Shown piece by piece: positions 1 through 8,363 of a stretch of DNA of 43,430 bases. Both the position numbers and the translations under genes were made by a program. Origin of the DNA: Motilimonas cestriensis. GTDB lineage: Bacteria; Pseudomonadota; Gammaproteobacteria; Enterobacterales; CBDFNC01. The stretch spans positions 1-43,430 of the forward strand of contig NZ_JAIMJA010000030.1 in the NCBI RefSeq assembly GCF_021295315.1, written 5' to 3'. How positions within the stretch are numbered: the first letter of the stretch is position 1; every line of letters starts with the position of its first letter. The notes beneath the pieces were generated by a model. The model saw only the letters and a list, made by a program, of their open reading frames with translations, was not told where the DNA came from and did not search any database.

Positions 1-117
1 CTCACCCGTCCGCCGCTCGTCAGCAGAGAAGCAAGCTTCTCTCTGTTACCGCTCGACTTGCATGTGTTAAGCCTGCCGCCAGCGTTCAATCTGAGCCATG
101 ATCAAACTCTTCAATTA
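1..117 (-). rRNA. rrs: 16S rRNA, 5' end only (partial)
   Basis: The reverse complement begins with the conserved 16S opening (TTGAAGAGTTTGATCATGG) and continues through the stretch after 'AACGCTGGCGGCAGGC' to the 'GACGAGCGGCGGACGGGTGAG' region, the first variable hairpin having a GAAGCTTGCTTC-type stem. Only the first ~117 bases are present; the rest lies beyond the left edge. The mature 5' end is placed by alignment with the E. coli start and could be off by one or two bases. It is the first gene of an rRNA operon directly downstream of clpB, as for rrnG in E. coli. Confidence 0.97.
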
Positions 118-323
118 AAGTTTTTTGATTCCATCCACTACAAGTAGCGAACTTCCTCTGCTCAATGAATTCTGTTTTTGAACCTCAAATAAATGAAGTT
201 CGATTTGTTCTATATGAACACTCAGAAATTACATTGATAAATAAATCGTTTTGGCGATTCGTTACCATTGCGTTGTTAGCCGTAGCTTTCAACATGAGTA
301 TTCACACAGATTGCATGATTAAA

Positions 324-336
324 TTGTTAAAGAACA
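324..336 (-). promoter_or_regulatory. rRNA leader boxA antitermination site
   Basis: On the minus strand the leader reads TGTTCTTTAACAA, one base different from the E. coli rrn boxA (TGCTCTTTAACAA). It is followed by a segment ending in CAATCTGTGTG, which also resembles E. coli rrn leaders. BoxA recruits NusB/NusE to form the rRNA antitermination complex. It sits about 207 bases upstream of the 16S start, between P2 and the gene. The remaining leader (118-323) holds no gene; it is transcribed spacer. Confidence 0.85.
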
Positions 337-376
337 TTGACTGGATTGCTTTCGCTTTACCTCGTCAGGGCTGCGC

Positions 377-404
377 ATTCTACGCTAGCCGATTTGAAAG
401 TCAA
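377..404 (-). promoter_or_regulatory. rRNA operon P2 promoter
   Basis: Minus-strand -35 TTGACT (399-404) and -10 TAGAAT (377-382) are separated by 16 bases and followed at once by a GCGC discriminator. A 16-base spacer with a GC-rich discriminator is typical of stringently controlled stable-RNA promoters. It lies about 135 bases downstream of P1, as in E. coli tandem rrn promoters. The start site would be near 370. Sequence-based call only. Confidence 0.8.
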
Positions 405-512
405 TCGTTAATTTCGAGAAATTTTCGATTTATCTTTCTGGTTAGAAACCGCAGCTTCTTAACCACCTGATGTTGCGTTGCGCCTTGCGCTGTGCCGTCT
501 CAGTGGTTGCGC

Positions 513-540
513 ATTATAGGGAGATTCAATTTCGGTGCAA
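513..540 (-). promoter_or_regulatory. rRNA operon P1 promoter
   Basis: Minus-strand -35 TTGCAC (535-540), a 16-base spacer and a perfect -10 TATAAT (513-518) are followed by GCGC and then AACCACTGAGACGG. The block CTCCCTATAATGCGC is nearly identical to E. coli rrn P1. The region just upstream (541-600) is A/T-rich with short A and T runs and could hold an UP element and Fis sites, but I did not identify individual Fis sites. Start site near 506. Confidence 0.88.
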
Positions 541-605
541 GGGGTTTTACGCAGATTTATAAAAGCTAGACATTAACGAACAAAAACCAACCAAGTTGAG
601 CAAGT

Positions 606-652
606 TTACAGCAGAACCACCTTCAGATGACATCTGAAGGTGGTTACTGTAA
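606..652. other. Long perfect hairpin between clpB and rrn promoter
   Basis: A 14-bp perfect stem (615-628 with 632-645, loop GAC) is extended by an outer 6-bp stem (606-611 with 647-652). It lies 24 bases after the clpB stop codon. No U-run follows on the minus strand, so it is not a canonical intrinsic terminator. It could still stop or stabilise the clpB transcript before the rRNA promoter. Confidence 0.6.
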
Positions 653-675
653 GCAGTATTAAGCCGCCTAGCAGA

Positions 676-3252
676 TTAATTCTGGGTAAAACTGAAACGA
701 TCTCCTTCCATATCTACATTGATTGATGCCCCTGGTATCAATTTACCCGACAAAATGGCCTGCGCTAATGGGTTTTCCAATTCTTGTTGGATAGCCCGCT
801 TCAAAGGACGAGCACCGTATACCGAATCAAACCCAGCTTCCGCAATATGCGACAATGCCGCATCAGTAACATTGAGCTGGTAATCTTTTTCCGTTAAACG
901 TGCCTGCAAACGCTGCAACTGGATCTTGGCGATTGACTTGATGTGCTCACCAAATAATGGATGGAACACGACCGTTTCATCGACGCGATTTAAGAACTCA
1001 GGCCTGAAGCTTTGCATTAGCACACCTAACACTCGCTCTTTCATTTCAGCATAAGTGGCATGTTGAAAATGCTCTTGGATCACATCTGAGCCCAAGTTCG
1101 AGGTCATAATGATTACCGTATTTCTGAAATCAACCGTACGACCTTGGCCATCAGTTAAACGGCCATCATCTAGCACCTGTAGCAAAATGTTAAACACATC
1201 TGGATGTGCCTTCTCGACCTCATCTAACAAGATCACTGAATAAGGTTTACGCCGGACAGCTTCAGTAAGATAGCCACCCTCTTCGTAACCCACGTAGCCC
1301 GGAGGTGCCCCTACTAACCGAGCAACAGAATGTTTTTCCATAAACTCGGACATATCAATACGAACCATATTGTCTTCGGTATCGAATAAGAAATTGGCTA
1401 ACGCTTTACATAGCTCGGTTTTACCCACACCTGTTGGCCCTAAAAACAAGAACGAGCCAATGGGTTTATTCGGATCCGCAAGTCCAGCTCGACTGCGGCG
1501 GATGGCATTAGACACAGCTTCAACGGCTTCATTTTGTCCAATCACCCGAGTATGCAGTTGCTGCTCCATTTTCAGCAGCTTTTCTCTTTCTCCCTCGAGC
1601 ATCTTACTGACGGGGATCCCGGTCCAACGTGACAACACATCAGCAATCTCATTTTCACTCACGCGATGACGCAATAATGTCATGTCTTGCATTTCAGCTT
1701 GTGAAGCTAAATCTAGCTGTTTCTCTAATTCGGGGATTCGCCCATATTGCAATTCAGACATCCGACTTAAATCACTTGCACGACGCGCAAATTCTAAGTC
1801 AAGACGCGCTTGCTCTAATTCAGACTTGATATGTTGAGTGCCTGACAAAGCAGCTTTCTCGGCTTTCCAAACCTCATCGAGCTCTTTAAAAGCAAACTCT
1901 TTCTCGACCAACTCTTCAGACAGTAATTGCAAACGCTTTTTACTTGCATCGTCTTCTTCTTTTGTCAGCGCTTGCTGCTCTAATTTAAGCTGAATTATTT
2001 TGCGCTCAAGACGCTCAAGAGGCTCAGGTTTCGAATCGATCTGCAGGCGAATACTTGATGCCGCCTCGTCAATCAAGTCAATTGCTTTATCAGGCAGCTG
2101 TCGATCAGAAATATAGCGATAAGATAATTGGGCTGCTGCAACAATCGCAGGATCGGTAATTTCTACTTTATGGTGTAGCTCGTAGCGTTCTTTCAAGCCG
2201 CGTAAAATAGCAATAGTATCTTCAACCGATGGCTCTTCAACCAACACTTTCTGGAAGCGACGCTCTAACGCAGCATCTTTTTCGATGTACTTGCGATATT
2301 CATCCAACGTGGTGGCTCCAACACAGTGAAGCTCACCGCGCGCCAATGCAGGCTTAAGCATATTGCCCGCATCCATCGCACCATCACTTTTACCCGCGCC
2401 AACCATAGTATGAAGTTCATCGATAAAGAGGATCACTTGGCCTTCTTCTTTAGCCAATTCGTTTAACACTGCTTTTAAACGCTCTTCAAATTCACCGCGA
2501 TATTTAGCGCCCGCGACCAATGAGCCCATATCCAAAGAAAGCACGCGTTTATGCTTCAATCCTTCTGGCACTTCACCATCAATGATACGCTGAGCTAAAC
2601 CTTCCGCGATTGCAGTTTTACCAACACCGGGCGCACCAATTAACACCGGGTTATTTTTGGTGCGGCGTTGCAACACTTGAATAGTGCGGCGGATCTCGTC
2701 ATCGCGACCAATCACAGGATCTAATTTACCTTGCTCTGCGCGCTCAGTCAGATCGATTGTGTATTTTTCTAAGGCTTGTCGTTGGTCCTCGGCATTTTGA
2801 TCATCTACCTTTTGCCCACCACGTACTTTTTCAATCGCCGATTCAATATTTTTCTGGTTTGCGCCAGCTTTACGCAAAATATCACCTAAAGCGCTTTTAT
2901 CTTCACAAGCGGCCAGAATAAATAGCTCCGATGATATGTATTTATCTTTACGCTTTTGCGCCAACTTATCACAATAGTTAAGGAGTACACCCAAGTTATT
3001 AGCAAGTTGCACATCGCCGCCAATGCCTTCTACCTTAGGGAGTTTGTCAAGCGCTTGCGAAAGTTGCGAGCGTAATGCGCTAACATCAACACCAGCTTCG
3101 GTTAACAATGGACGAATAGAGCCCGCGTCTTGGTTTAGCAACGCTGTCATTAAATGCACGGGTTCAATAAATTGGTGGTCTCGCCCTAACGCAAGGGATT
3201 GGGCATCAGAGATAGCAAGTTGAAATTTACTGGTAAGTCTATCGAGTCGCAT
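676..3252 (-). CDS. clpB: ClpB protein disaggregase (AAA+ chaperone)
   Basis: ClpB is a hexameric ATPase that works with DnaK/DnaJ to pull proteins out of aggregates in the cytoplasm. The product is 858 residues, the usual full length (857 in E. coli). Visible in order: Clp N-domain repeats (residues 1-145), first AAA+ module with Walker A GAPGVGKT near residue 206, the coiled-coil middle domain (about 410-520), and second AAA+ module with GPTGVGKT near residue 605 and sensor/arginine motifs after it. The start MRLDRLT matches the family and has an AGGA ribosome site. A sigma-32-like promoter precedes it, and pgeF/rluD lie upstream on the same strand, as in E. coli. Confidence 0.98.
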   Translation of the reverse strand: MRLDRLTSKFQLAISDAQSLALGRDHQFIEPVHLMTALLNQDAGSIRPLLTEAGVDVSALRSQLSQALDKLPKVEGIGGDVQLANNLGVLLNYCDKLAQKRKDKYISSELFILAACEDKSALGDILRKAGANQKNIESAIEKVRGGQKVDDQNAEDQRQALEKYTIDLTERAEQGKLDPVIGRDDEIRRTIQVLQRRTKNNPVLIGAPGVGKTAIAEGLAQRIIDGEVPEGLKHKRVLSLDMGSLVAGAKYRGEFEERLKAVLNELAKEEGQVILFIDELHTMVGAGKSDGAMDAGNMLKPALARGELHCVGATTLDEYRKYIEKDAALERRFQKVLVEEPSVEDTIAILRGLKERYELHHKVEITDPAIVAAAQLSYRYISDRQLPDKAIDLIDEAASSIRLQIDSKPEPLERLERKIIQLKLEQQALTKEEDDASKKRLQLLSEELVEKEFAFKELDEVWKAEKAALSGTQHIKSELEQARLDLEFARRASDLSRMSELQYGRIPELEKQLDLASQAEMQDMTLLRHRVSENEIADVLSRWTGIPVSKMLEGEREKLLKMEQQLHTRVIGQNEAVEAVSNAIRRSRAGLADPNKPIGSFLFLGPTGVGKTELCKALANFLFDTEDNMVRIDMSEFMEKHSVARLVGAPPGYVGYEEGGYLTEAVRRKPYSVILLDEVEKAHPDVFNILLQVLDDGRLTDGQGRTVDFRNTVIIMTSNLGSDVIQEHFQHATYAEMKERVLGVLMQSFRPEFLNRVDETVVFHPLFGEHIKSIAKIQLQRLQARLTEKDYQLNVTDAALSHIAEAGFDSVYGARPLKRAIQQELENPLAQAILSGKLIPGASINVDMEGDRFSFTQN

Positions 3253-3285
3253 ACAACAATCCTAAAATTAATCATCTTCTGATTA

Positions 3286-3316
3286 TATAGATAGGTGCAC
3301 TGGCACGAGTTTCAAG
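3286..3316 (-). promoter_or_regulatory. Candidate sigma-32 heat-shock promoter of clpB
   Basis: Minus-strand CTTGAA (3311-3316) is followed after 13 bases by CACCTATCTATA (3286-3297). The sigma-32 consensus is CTTGAA, 13-15 bases, CCCCATnTa, so the -35 is perfect and the -10 partial. It lies 34-64 bases before the clpB ATG and overlaps the last bases of the upstream spacer after pgeF. ClpB is a known sigma-32 gene, which supports the call; activity is inferred. Confidence 0.6.
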
Positions 3317-3319
3317 TTT

Positions 3320-4054
3320 TTATTTTGTTAAATAAATCAAACTGGCCATGCGCCCGGTAACCCCTTCTTTTCGATATGAAAAAAAGGTATTTGTTTCTGA
3401 AAATGTACAATGATCACCGCCATAGACATGGCTGACTCCCAGCTCAGCTAACGCTAATCGCGCGAGTTGGTACAGGTCAGCCTTCCATTTACCTTCTTTG
3501 TCTGTGGTAAATGCTGACGCAAAATCGTCACTTTGTTGAATAAAAGCATCACGCACTTCACTGCCAACTTGAAATGCCATTGGCCCGATCGCAGGGCCTA
3601 GCCACACTAATATATCTTGATTATTAGCGGGGGCCTGCATAATAGCTTGCTTTAAAATACCATTACAAAGGCCGCGCCATCCGGCGTGAACCGCCGCCAC
3701 AAAAGAGCCCTGCTGATCTGTTATCAGTACCGGTAAACAATCAGCCGTCATGACAACACATGCTAGCTCAGGAATATCGGTCCAACTGCCATCGGCAACG
3801 GGCACCACGGCGGTAGACAAAGAGGCCTTAATCACATCGGTGCTATGTACTTGCTCTAACCATAGTGGCTCATTAGCAAGCCCCAGTTCACTTTGCAGTA
3901 ACGCCCGATTAGTTAATACATGCTCAGCATTATCATTAACGTGCAATCCCAAATTCAGACTTGAATATTGCGCCTGGCTCACCCCGCCCTCTCGCGTAGT
4001 CGAGTAAGCCACTACGTTAACAGGAGCTGGCCAGTTCGGTTTGAGTAAGCGCAT
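3320..4054 (-). CDS. pgeF: Purine nucleoside phosphorylase / peptidoglycan editing factor PgeF (YfiH, DUF152)
   Basis: This is a laccase-domain (multicopper polyphenol oxidase/DUF152) protein. Family members act on purine nucleosides, and E. coli PgeF prevents wrong amino acids entering peptidoglycan precursors. I place the start at the ATG at 4054, four bases after the rluD stop. It gives 244 residues beginning MRLLKPNWPAP, the family's normal length; longer in-frame reading back to 4141 would overlap rluD and has no family match. Family motifs visible: STTREGGVS near residue 20, 'EQVHS', 'ADCLPV', 'AAVHAGWRG' with the metal-binding Cys/His residues, and 'FSYRKEG' near the C-terminus. It is translationally close to rluD and probably co-transcribed with it. 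Confidence 0.93.
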   Translation of the reverse strand: MRLLKPNWPAPVNVVAYSTTREGGVSQAQYSSLNLGLHVNDNAEHVLTNRALLQSELGLANEPLWLEQVHSTDVIKASLSTAVVPVADGSWTDIPELACVVMTADCLPVLITDQQGSFVAAVHAGWRGLCNGILKQAIMQAPANNQDILVWLGPAIGPMAFQVGSEVRDAFIQQSDDFASAFTTDKEGKWKADLYQLARLALAELGVSHVYGGDHCTFSETNTFFSYRKEGVTGRMASLIYLTK

Positions 4055-4058
4055 AGGA

Positions 4059-5033
4059 TTAATACTCTTCTTCTGGATTATCTTTAGTGTCTTGACGCAG
4101 AATTTCCGCCAGTTCAACCATGTCATCAGGTATCGGTGCATGCCATTGCATCAACTCGCCTGTAATTGGATGCTCTAATTCTAACATCGCGGCATGTAGT
4201 GCTTGGCGTTTAAAGCCGCGCAACACAGTAACCAGTTCAGGACCAGCATTTTTTGGTAAACGGGCACGCCCACCATAAAGTTGGTCACCGACCAACGGAT
4301 GACCTAAGTGAGACATATGCACGCGAATTTGATGGGTACGCCCAGTTTCTAGGCGCAACCTTAACCGTGTGTGTGAACGGTACTTTTCAGCAACACGGTA
4401 GTGTGTAACCGCGGGTTTACCTGTTTCTTTGACTGCCATTTGAGTACGATGGGTGCTGTGACGACCAATCGCCGCATCCACTAATCCGCCAGCAGTCAGC
4501 TTACCAATAGCAATCGCTTCATATTCACGCGTAATATTACGTGCTTGCAGCGCGGTAACTAGGTGAGTTTGTGCCGGAACGGTTTTTGCTACTACCATCA
4601 ACCCGGTCGTGTCTTTGTCCAAGCGATGTACAATACCGGCGCGTGGCACTTCAACAATACTCGGGCAATGGTGTAATAAGGCGTTTAGAACCGTGCCATC
4701 TGGATTACCAGCACCGGGATGAACCACAAGATCAGCAGGTTTATTGATGACTAAGATGTCGTCATCTTCATAAACAATGTTCAGTGGGATCGGCTGCGCT
4801 TCAAAACGCACTTCGTCCTCCAATACGGCATTCAACACAATTTCTTGTCCTGGTAATACCTTCTCCCTTGGCTTGTTCGCTATCCGCCCATCTAAAAACA
4901 CGCGATCGGCCAAAATCCACTCTTTAATACGCGATCTTGAGTAATCAGGGAAAAGCTCCGCTAACGTTTGATCTAATCGCTGTCCAATTTGATGAGGCGC
5001 TACCTCACCCTGTAATTCTAATTCCTGACTCAT
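4059..5033 (-). CDS. rluD: 23S rRNA pseudouridine(1911/1915/1917) synthase RluD
   Basis: RluD makes three pseudouridines in helix 69 of 23S rRNA and is important for ribosome assembly. The 324-residue product has an N-terminal S4 RNA-binding domain (about residues 15-75, GQRLDQTLAELFPDYSRSRI) and a RluA-type catalytic domain with the motif HRLDKDTTGLMVVAK, whose Asp is the catalytic residue, and RTHQIRVH later. It is divergent from bamD (126-base intergenic space), the same arrangement as in E. coli. The acidic tail ends at 4059 next to pgeF. Confidence 0.97.
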   Translation of the reverse strand: MSQELELQGEVAPHQIGQRLDQTLAELFPDYSRSRIKEWILADRVFLDGRIANKPREKVLPGQEIVLNAVLEDEVRFEAQPIPLNIVYEDDDILVINKPADLVVHPGAGNPDGTVLNALLHHCPSIVEVPRAGIVHRLDKDTTGLMVVAKTVPAQTHLVTALQARNITREYEAIAIGKLTAGGLVDAAIGRHSTHRTQMAVKETGKPAVTHYRVAEKYRSHTRLRLRLETGRTHQIRVHMSHLGHPLVGDQLYGGRARLPKNAGPELVTVLRGFKRQALHAAMLELEHPITGELMQWHAPIPDDMVELAEILRQDTKDNPEEEY

Positions 5034-5159
5034 ATACTTCTTATCGTTAGTGGGTGTAAAAGCTGAATTGCTTCACTATATCATTTATTTTAACTTTTCT
5101 TTTGTCTCAGCATAACGGATACTTTCACCTTTTACGAAAAGACGAAACAAATAGGTATT

Positions 5160-5918
5160 ATGAAGAAGAGCGTACGGCTAATTTCAGCGGTGGCATTGAC
5201 CGCTATATTTACCTTAGGCTGCTCATCAAAAGATGACGCAGAAAAAGTGCCAGATAAAGCGCCTGTTGTTTTATACGAAGACGCACAGCAGGCTTTACAA
5301 GCGGGCAATTATACCCAAGCTGCAGAAGTTCTCGAAGCACTAGATGCTCGTTATCCTTTTGGTCCTCATTCAGAACAAGTGCAACTTGACCTGATTTACG
5401 CTTATTACAAAAGCAATGAATCGGCGCAGGCCATGGCTAACATCGAACGCTTTCTGCGTTTAAGCCCAACCCATAAAGATATTGATTATGTATACTATAT
5501 GCGCGGCTTAACTCATATGGCGATGAGTTCAACCTTTTTCCACAGTGTATTCGGCATCGACCGCTTTGACCGCAATACCTCGCTTTATCAAAATGCTTTT
5601 ATGGATTTCAAACGGTTATTACAACGTTATCCCGACAGTGTTTATGCCGCCGATGCGCAAGCTCGGATGATAGGTATCAAAGATAGCCTAGCGCGCTATG
5701 AAATCGAAGTGGCTAAATGGTATATCAAACGCGATGCTTTTGTTGCTGCGATCAATCGTGGTAAATACGTTTTAGAACACTTCCCAGACACTTCCGCCAC
5801 TGAGCAGGCGCTAGAAGTGATGCTAACGGGTTATACAGAGCTAAAAGTTGATCAACCCAAAGCTCGTACGTTAGCCGTGATGAAAGCCAACTTCCCAGAC
5901 AATAAGTGGGTTCGCTAA
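5160..5918 (+). CDS. bamD: Outer-membrane assembly lipoprotein BamD
   Basis: BamD is an essential lipoprotein of the BAM complex, which inserts beta-barrel proteins into the outer membrane. The product has 252 residues with a lipoprotein signal peptide ending in the lipobox FTLGC (Cys at about residue 21), then TPR repeats (ALQAGNYTQAAEVLEALDARYPFGPHSEQ and following) that match BamD/YfiO. It is transcribed alone, divergently from rluD, and ends at a strong bidirectional terminator. Confidence 0.96.
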   Translation: MKKSVRLISAVALTAIFTLGCSSKDDAEKVPDKAPVVLYEDAQQALQAGNYTQAAEVLEALDARYPFGPHSEQVQLDLIYAYYKSNESAQAMANIERFLRLSPTHKDIDYVYYMRGLTHMAMSSTFFHSVFGIDRFDRNTSLYQNAFMDFKRLLQRYPDSVYAADAQARMIGIKDSLARYEIEVAKWYIKRDAFVAAINRGKYVLEHFPDTSATEQALEVMLTGYTELKVDQPKARTLAVMKANFPDNKWVR

Positions 5919-5943
5919 GGTACAGACTTTTCTAACCGCAAAT

Positions 5944-5971
5944 AAAAAGGCTCATTAATATGAGCCTTTTT
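5944..5971. terminator. Bidirectional intrinsic terminator (bamD / glnB)
   Basis: A 12-bp perfect stem (5944-5955 with 5960-5971, loop TAAT) has an A-run on the left arm and a T-run on the right arm, so it can terminate both bamD (+) and glnB (-). Confidence 0.9.
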
Positions 5972-6016
5972 AGTATCTGCTGCTTACCTTAATCCTAAGC
6001 TGCGAAATAAGAACAA

Positions 6017-6358
<342 letters not shown>

Positions 6359-6437
6359 TCAACCTTTACCTATGTATCGGGGCCCAAAGGCCATACTGTA
6401 CCTTCATTGTGATAAAATATTTCTGAATATTCAAGGC

Positions 6438-6467
6438 GCTAAGCTAAGCAAAGCAAAGCAAAGCAAA
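6438..6467. repeat. Pentanucleotide tandem repeat, six units
   Basis: Two GCTAA units are followed by four GCAAA units in perfect register. It starts six bases beyond the ispH stop codon and lies in the spacer before glnB (both minus strand). It is non-coding. Confidence 0.9.
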
Positions 6468-6472
6468 CTTGA

Positions 6473-7402
6473 TTACCTTAATTCTGCGGGTACCTCAAAT
6501 ATCACATTTTCTTCTACACCTGGATTTTCGATCACAGCTGTTCCACCTAAGGCCTCAACGCGACTCACCACAGCGCGCACCAACACTTCAGGCGCTGATG
6601 CTCCCGCAGTCACGCCAACCTGACTCACACCTTCCAGCCATTCTGAGCGAATATCTTCCGCGGTATCAATTAAGTACGCTGTGGTCCCAGCTTTTGCTGA
6701 TTTCTCACGCAAGCGATTAGAGTTAGATGAGTTTTTAGAGCCAACCACTAACACCACTTGGGTTTTATCAGACAAGTCTTTCACTGCATCTTGACGGTTT
6801 TGCGTCGCGTAACAGATATCTTTCTTACGCGGCCCTTCAATCTGCGGAAATTTTTCGCGCAGTGCATCAATCACTTCTGAAGTATCATCAACAGACAAAG
6901 TGGTCTGAGTACAAAACAGTAAATGTTCCGGATCTTTTACCGTTAGCGCGGCCACATCAGCAACCGACTCAACCAAGTAAATACCACCTTGTTCGTTGTT
7001 GTACTGGCCCATGGTGCCTTCCACTTCGGGATGACCTTGATGACCAATCAAAATACATTCATGACCACGACGACTGGCGCGGGTAACTTCCATATGCACT
7101 TTAGTCACCAGCGGGCAGGTTGCATCAAATACTTTTAACGCGCGGCGCTGCGCTTCTTTGCGCACCACTTGAGACACGCCATGAGCGCTAAAAATAACAA
7201 TCGAATTATCAGGCACTTCATCAAGCTCTTCAACAAAAACCGCACCACGGGCCTTTAAGCCATCAACCACGTATTTGTTATGCACCACTTCATGACGCAC
7301 ATAAATAGGCGGTTCAAATAGCTCTAATGCTCGCTCAACGATGCTAATAGCACGGTGAACGCCAGCGCAAAAACCACGCGGGTTAGCTAATAAAATTTCC
7401 AT
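6473..7402 (-). CDS. ispH: 4-hydroxy-3-methylbut-2-enyl diphosphate reductase IspH
   Basis: IspH is the last enzyme of the MEP isoprenoid pathway, reducing HMBPP to IPP and DMAPP with a [4Fe-4S] cluster. The product has 309 residues. The three cluster cysteines are visible at Cys12 ([12 protein letters not shown]), near residue 96 ([12 protein letters not shown]) and near 197 ([10 protein letters not shown]). It is the last gene of the ileS-lspA-fkpB-ispH run, 9 bases after fkpB, with a good AGGAG ribosome site. Confidence 0.97.
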   Translation of the reverse strand: MEILLANPRGFCAGVHRAISIVERALELFEPPIYVRHEVVHNKYVVDGLKARGAVFVEELDEVPDNSIVIFSAHGVSQVVRKEAQRRALKVFDATCPLVTKVHMEVTRASRRGHECILIGHQGHPEVEGTMGQYNNEQGGIYLVESVADVAALTVKDPEHLLFCTQTTLSVDDTSEVIDALREKFPQIEGPRKKDICYATQNRQDAVKDLSDKTQVVLVVGSKNSSNSNRLREKSAKAGTTAYLIDTAEDIRSEWLEGVSQVGVTAGASAPEVLVRAVVSRVEALGGTAVIENPGVEENVIFEVPAELR

Positions 7403-7411
7403 GATTAGCTC

Positions 7412-7846
7412 CTAGTCTATGCTGATCACGTCAACATCAAAGGTTAACGCTTGCCCTGCTAGCGGATGATTAAAATCCACCGTGACCGATTCACCCGTGA
7501 CTTCACGTACAATGCCCGGTAGCTCATTACCATCAGGCTGAGTAAAAGCAATGATCGCCCCCACTTCTGCCGGTGCATCAGCGCCAAATTTACTGCGTTC
7601 AACGTAATAAATGTTATCTGGATTAGGCTGTCCAAAAGCATCTTCTGGCTCAAGTTCAAACGACTTACTTTCGCCTTCGGTTAAACCTAATAAACATTTT
7701 TCAAAGTTAACGGTTAAGCTGCCATCGCCCATACGAAACTTTGCCGGCTTATTATTTACCTTTGTACTATCAGCCGCAGAGCCATCTGACAGTTTTATGG
7801 TGAAATGCATCACCACTTCACTGTTCGCCGTAATTGCCTTAGTCAT
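7412..7846 (-). CDS. fkpB: FKBP-type peptidyl-prolyl isomerase FkpB (SlpA)
   Basis: This is a SlyD-like cytoplasmic prolyl isomerase and chaperone. I place the start at the ATG at 7846 ([12 protein letters not shown]), which overlaps the lspA stop by 8 bases (ATGACTAA). It gives 144 residues, close to E. coli FkpB. The FKBP domain with the inserted flap is visible: VVMHFTIKLSDGSAADST, FRMGDGSL, and FEKCLLGLTEGES, ending DFNHPLAGQALTFDVDV. Gene overlap suggests translational coupling to lspA. Confidence 0.94.
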   Translation of the reverse strand: MTKAITANSEVVMHFTIKLSDGSAADSTKVNNKPAKFRMGDGSLTVNFEKCLLGLTEGESKSFELEPEDAFGQPNPDNIYYVERSKFGADAPAEVGAIIAFTQPDGNELPGIVREVTGESVTVDFNHPLAGQALTFDVDVISID

Positions 7847-8363
7847 TCTTAATATCCTTTTGCTCTGGCCGTTTAACGAGCAACGCATCGATAATGATAA
7901 TTACCGCGCCAATACAAATCGCGCTGTCGGCAATATTAAATGCAGGCCAGCGATAAAAGCCAAAATCGAAATCTAAAAAGTCCACCACGAAACCGTGATA
8001 TAAGCGATCAACCAAGTTGCCAATCGCACCACCAAGGATCAAGGTATAAGCAGCGTTTAGCCACTTTTCTTGATACGGCGACTTTTTCAGCCAGTAAAGC
8101 AACACGCCACTCACAAAGACTGCAATACTGGTAAAAAACCAACGTTGCCAACCACCCGCATCATGCAAGAAGCTAAAAGCGGCGCCATAGTTACGGGCAT
8201 AGGTGAAGTTAAAAAACGGCAACACCTGAATTGATTCATACAAATCAAAGTTCAGATGCACATAAGCCTTAGTGATCATGTCGACAGCAAACACCAAAAT
8301 CGCAAGCCAAAGCCAGCGCAGTCCGGTTTTTTGCATCGCTTCTTGCGGCGATGGATTAGGCAT
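7839..8363 (-). CDS. lspA: Lipoprotein signal peptidase LspA (signal peptidase II)
   Basis: LspA is an inner-membrane aspartyl protease that removes signal peptides from diacylglyceryl-modified prolipoproteins; here it would process BamD and the phosphatase lipoprotein, among others. The start at the ATG at 8363 overlaps the ileS stop (ATGCCTAA), giving 174 residues (E. coli 164). Four membrane segments and the two catalytic Asp motifs are visible: [11 protein letters not shown] and [11 protein letters not shown]. Earlier in-frame reading would run inside ileS and is rejected. Confidence 0.95.
   Translation of the reverse strand: MPNPSPQEAMQKTGLRWLWLAILVFAVDMITKAYVHLNFDLYESIQVLPFFNFTYARNYGAAFSFLHDAGGWQRWFFTSIAVFVSGVLLYWLKKSPYQEKWLNAAYTLILGGAIGNLVDRLYHGFVVDFLDFDFGFYRWPAFNIADSAICIGAVIIIIDALLVKRPEQKDIKND

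Noticed and set aside
165-470. Plus-strand open frame of 101 codons opposite the rRNA leader
   Set aside because: It lies over P2, boxA and the rRNA leader on the other strand, has no ribosome site and resembles no protein; a chance frame.
4055-4141. Longer start for pgeF inside rluD
   Set aside because: The added residues come from the rluD reading region and match no PgeF; the ATG at 4054 yields the expected 244 residues.
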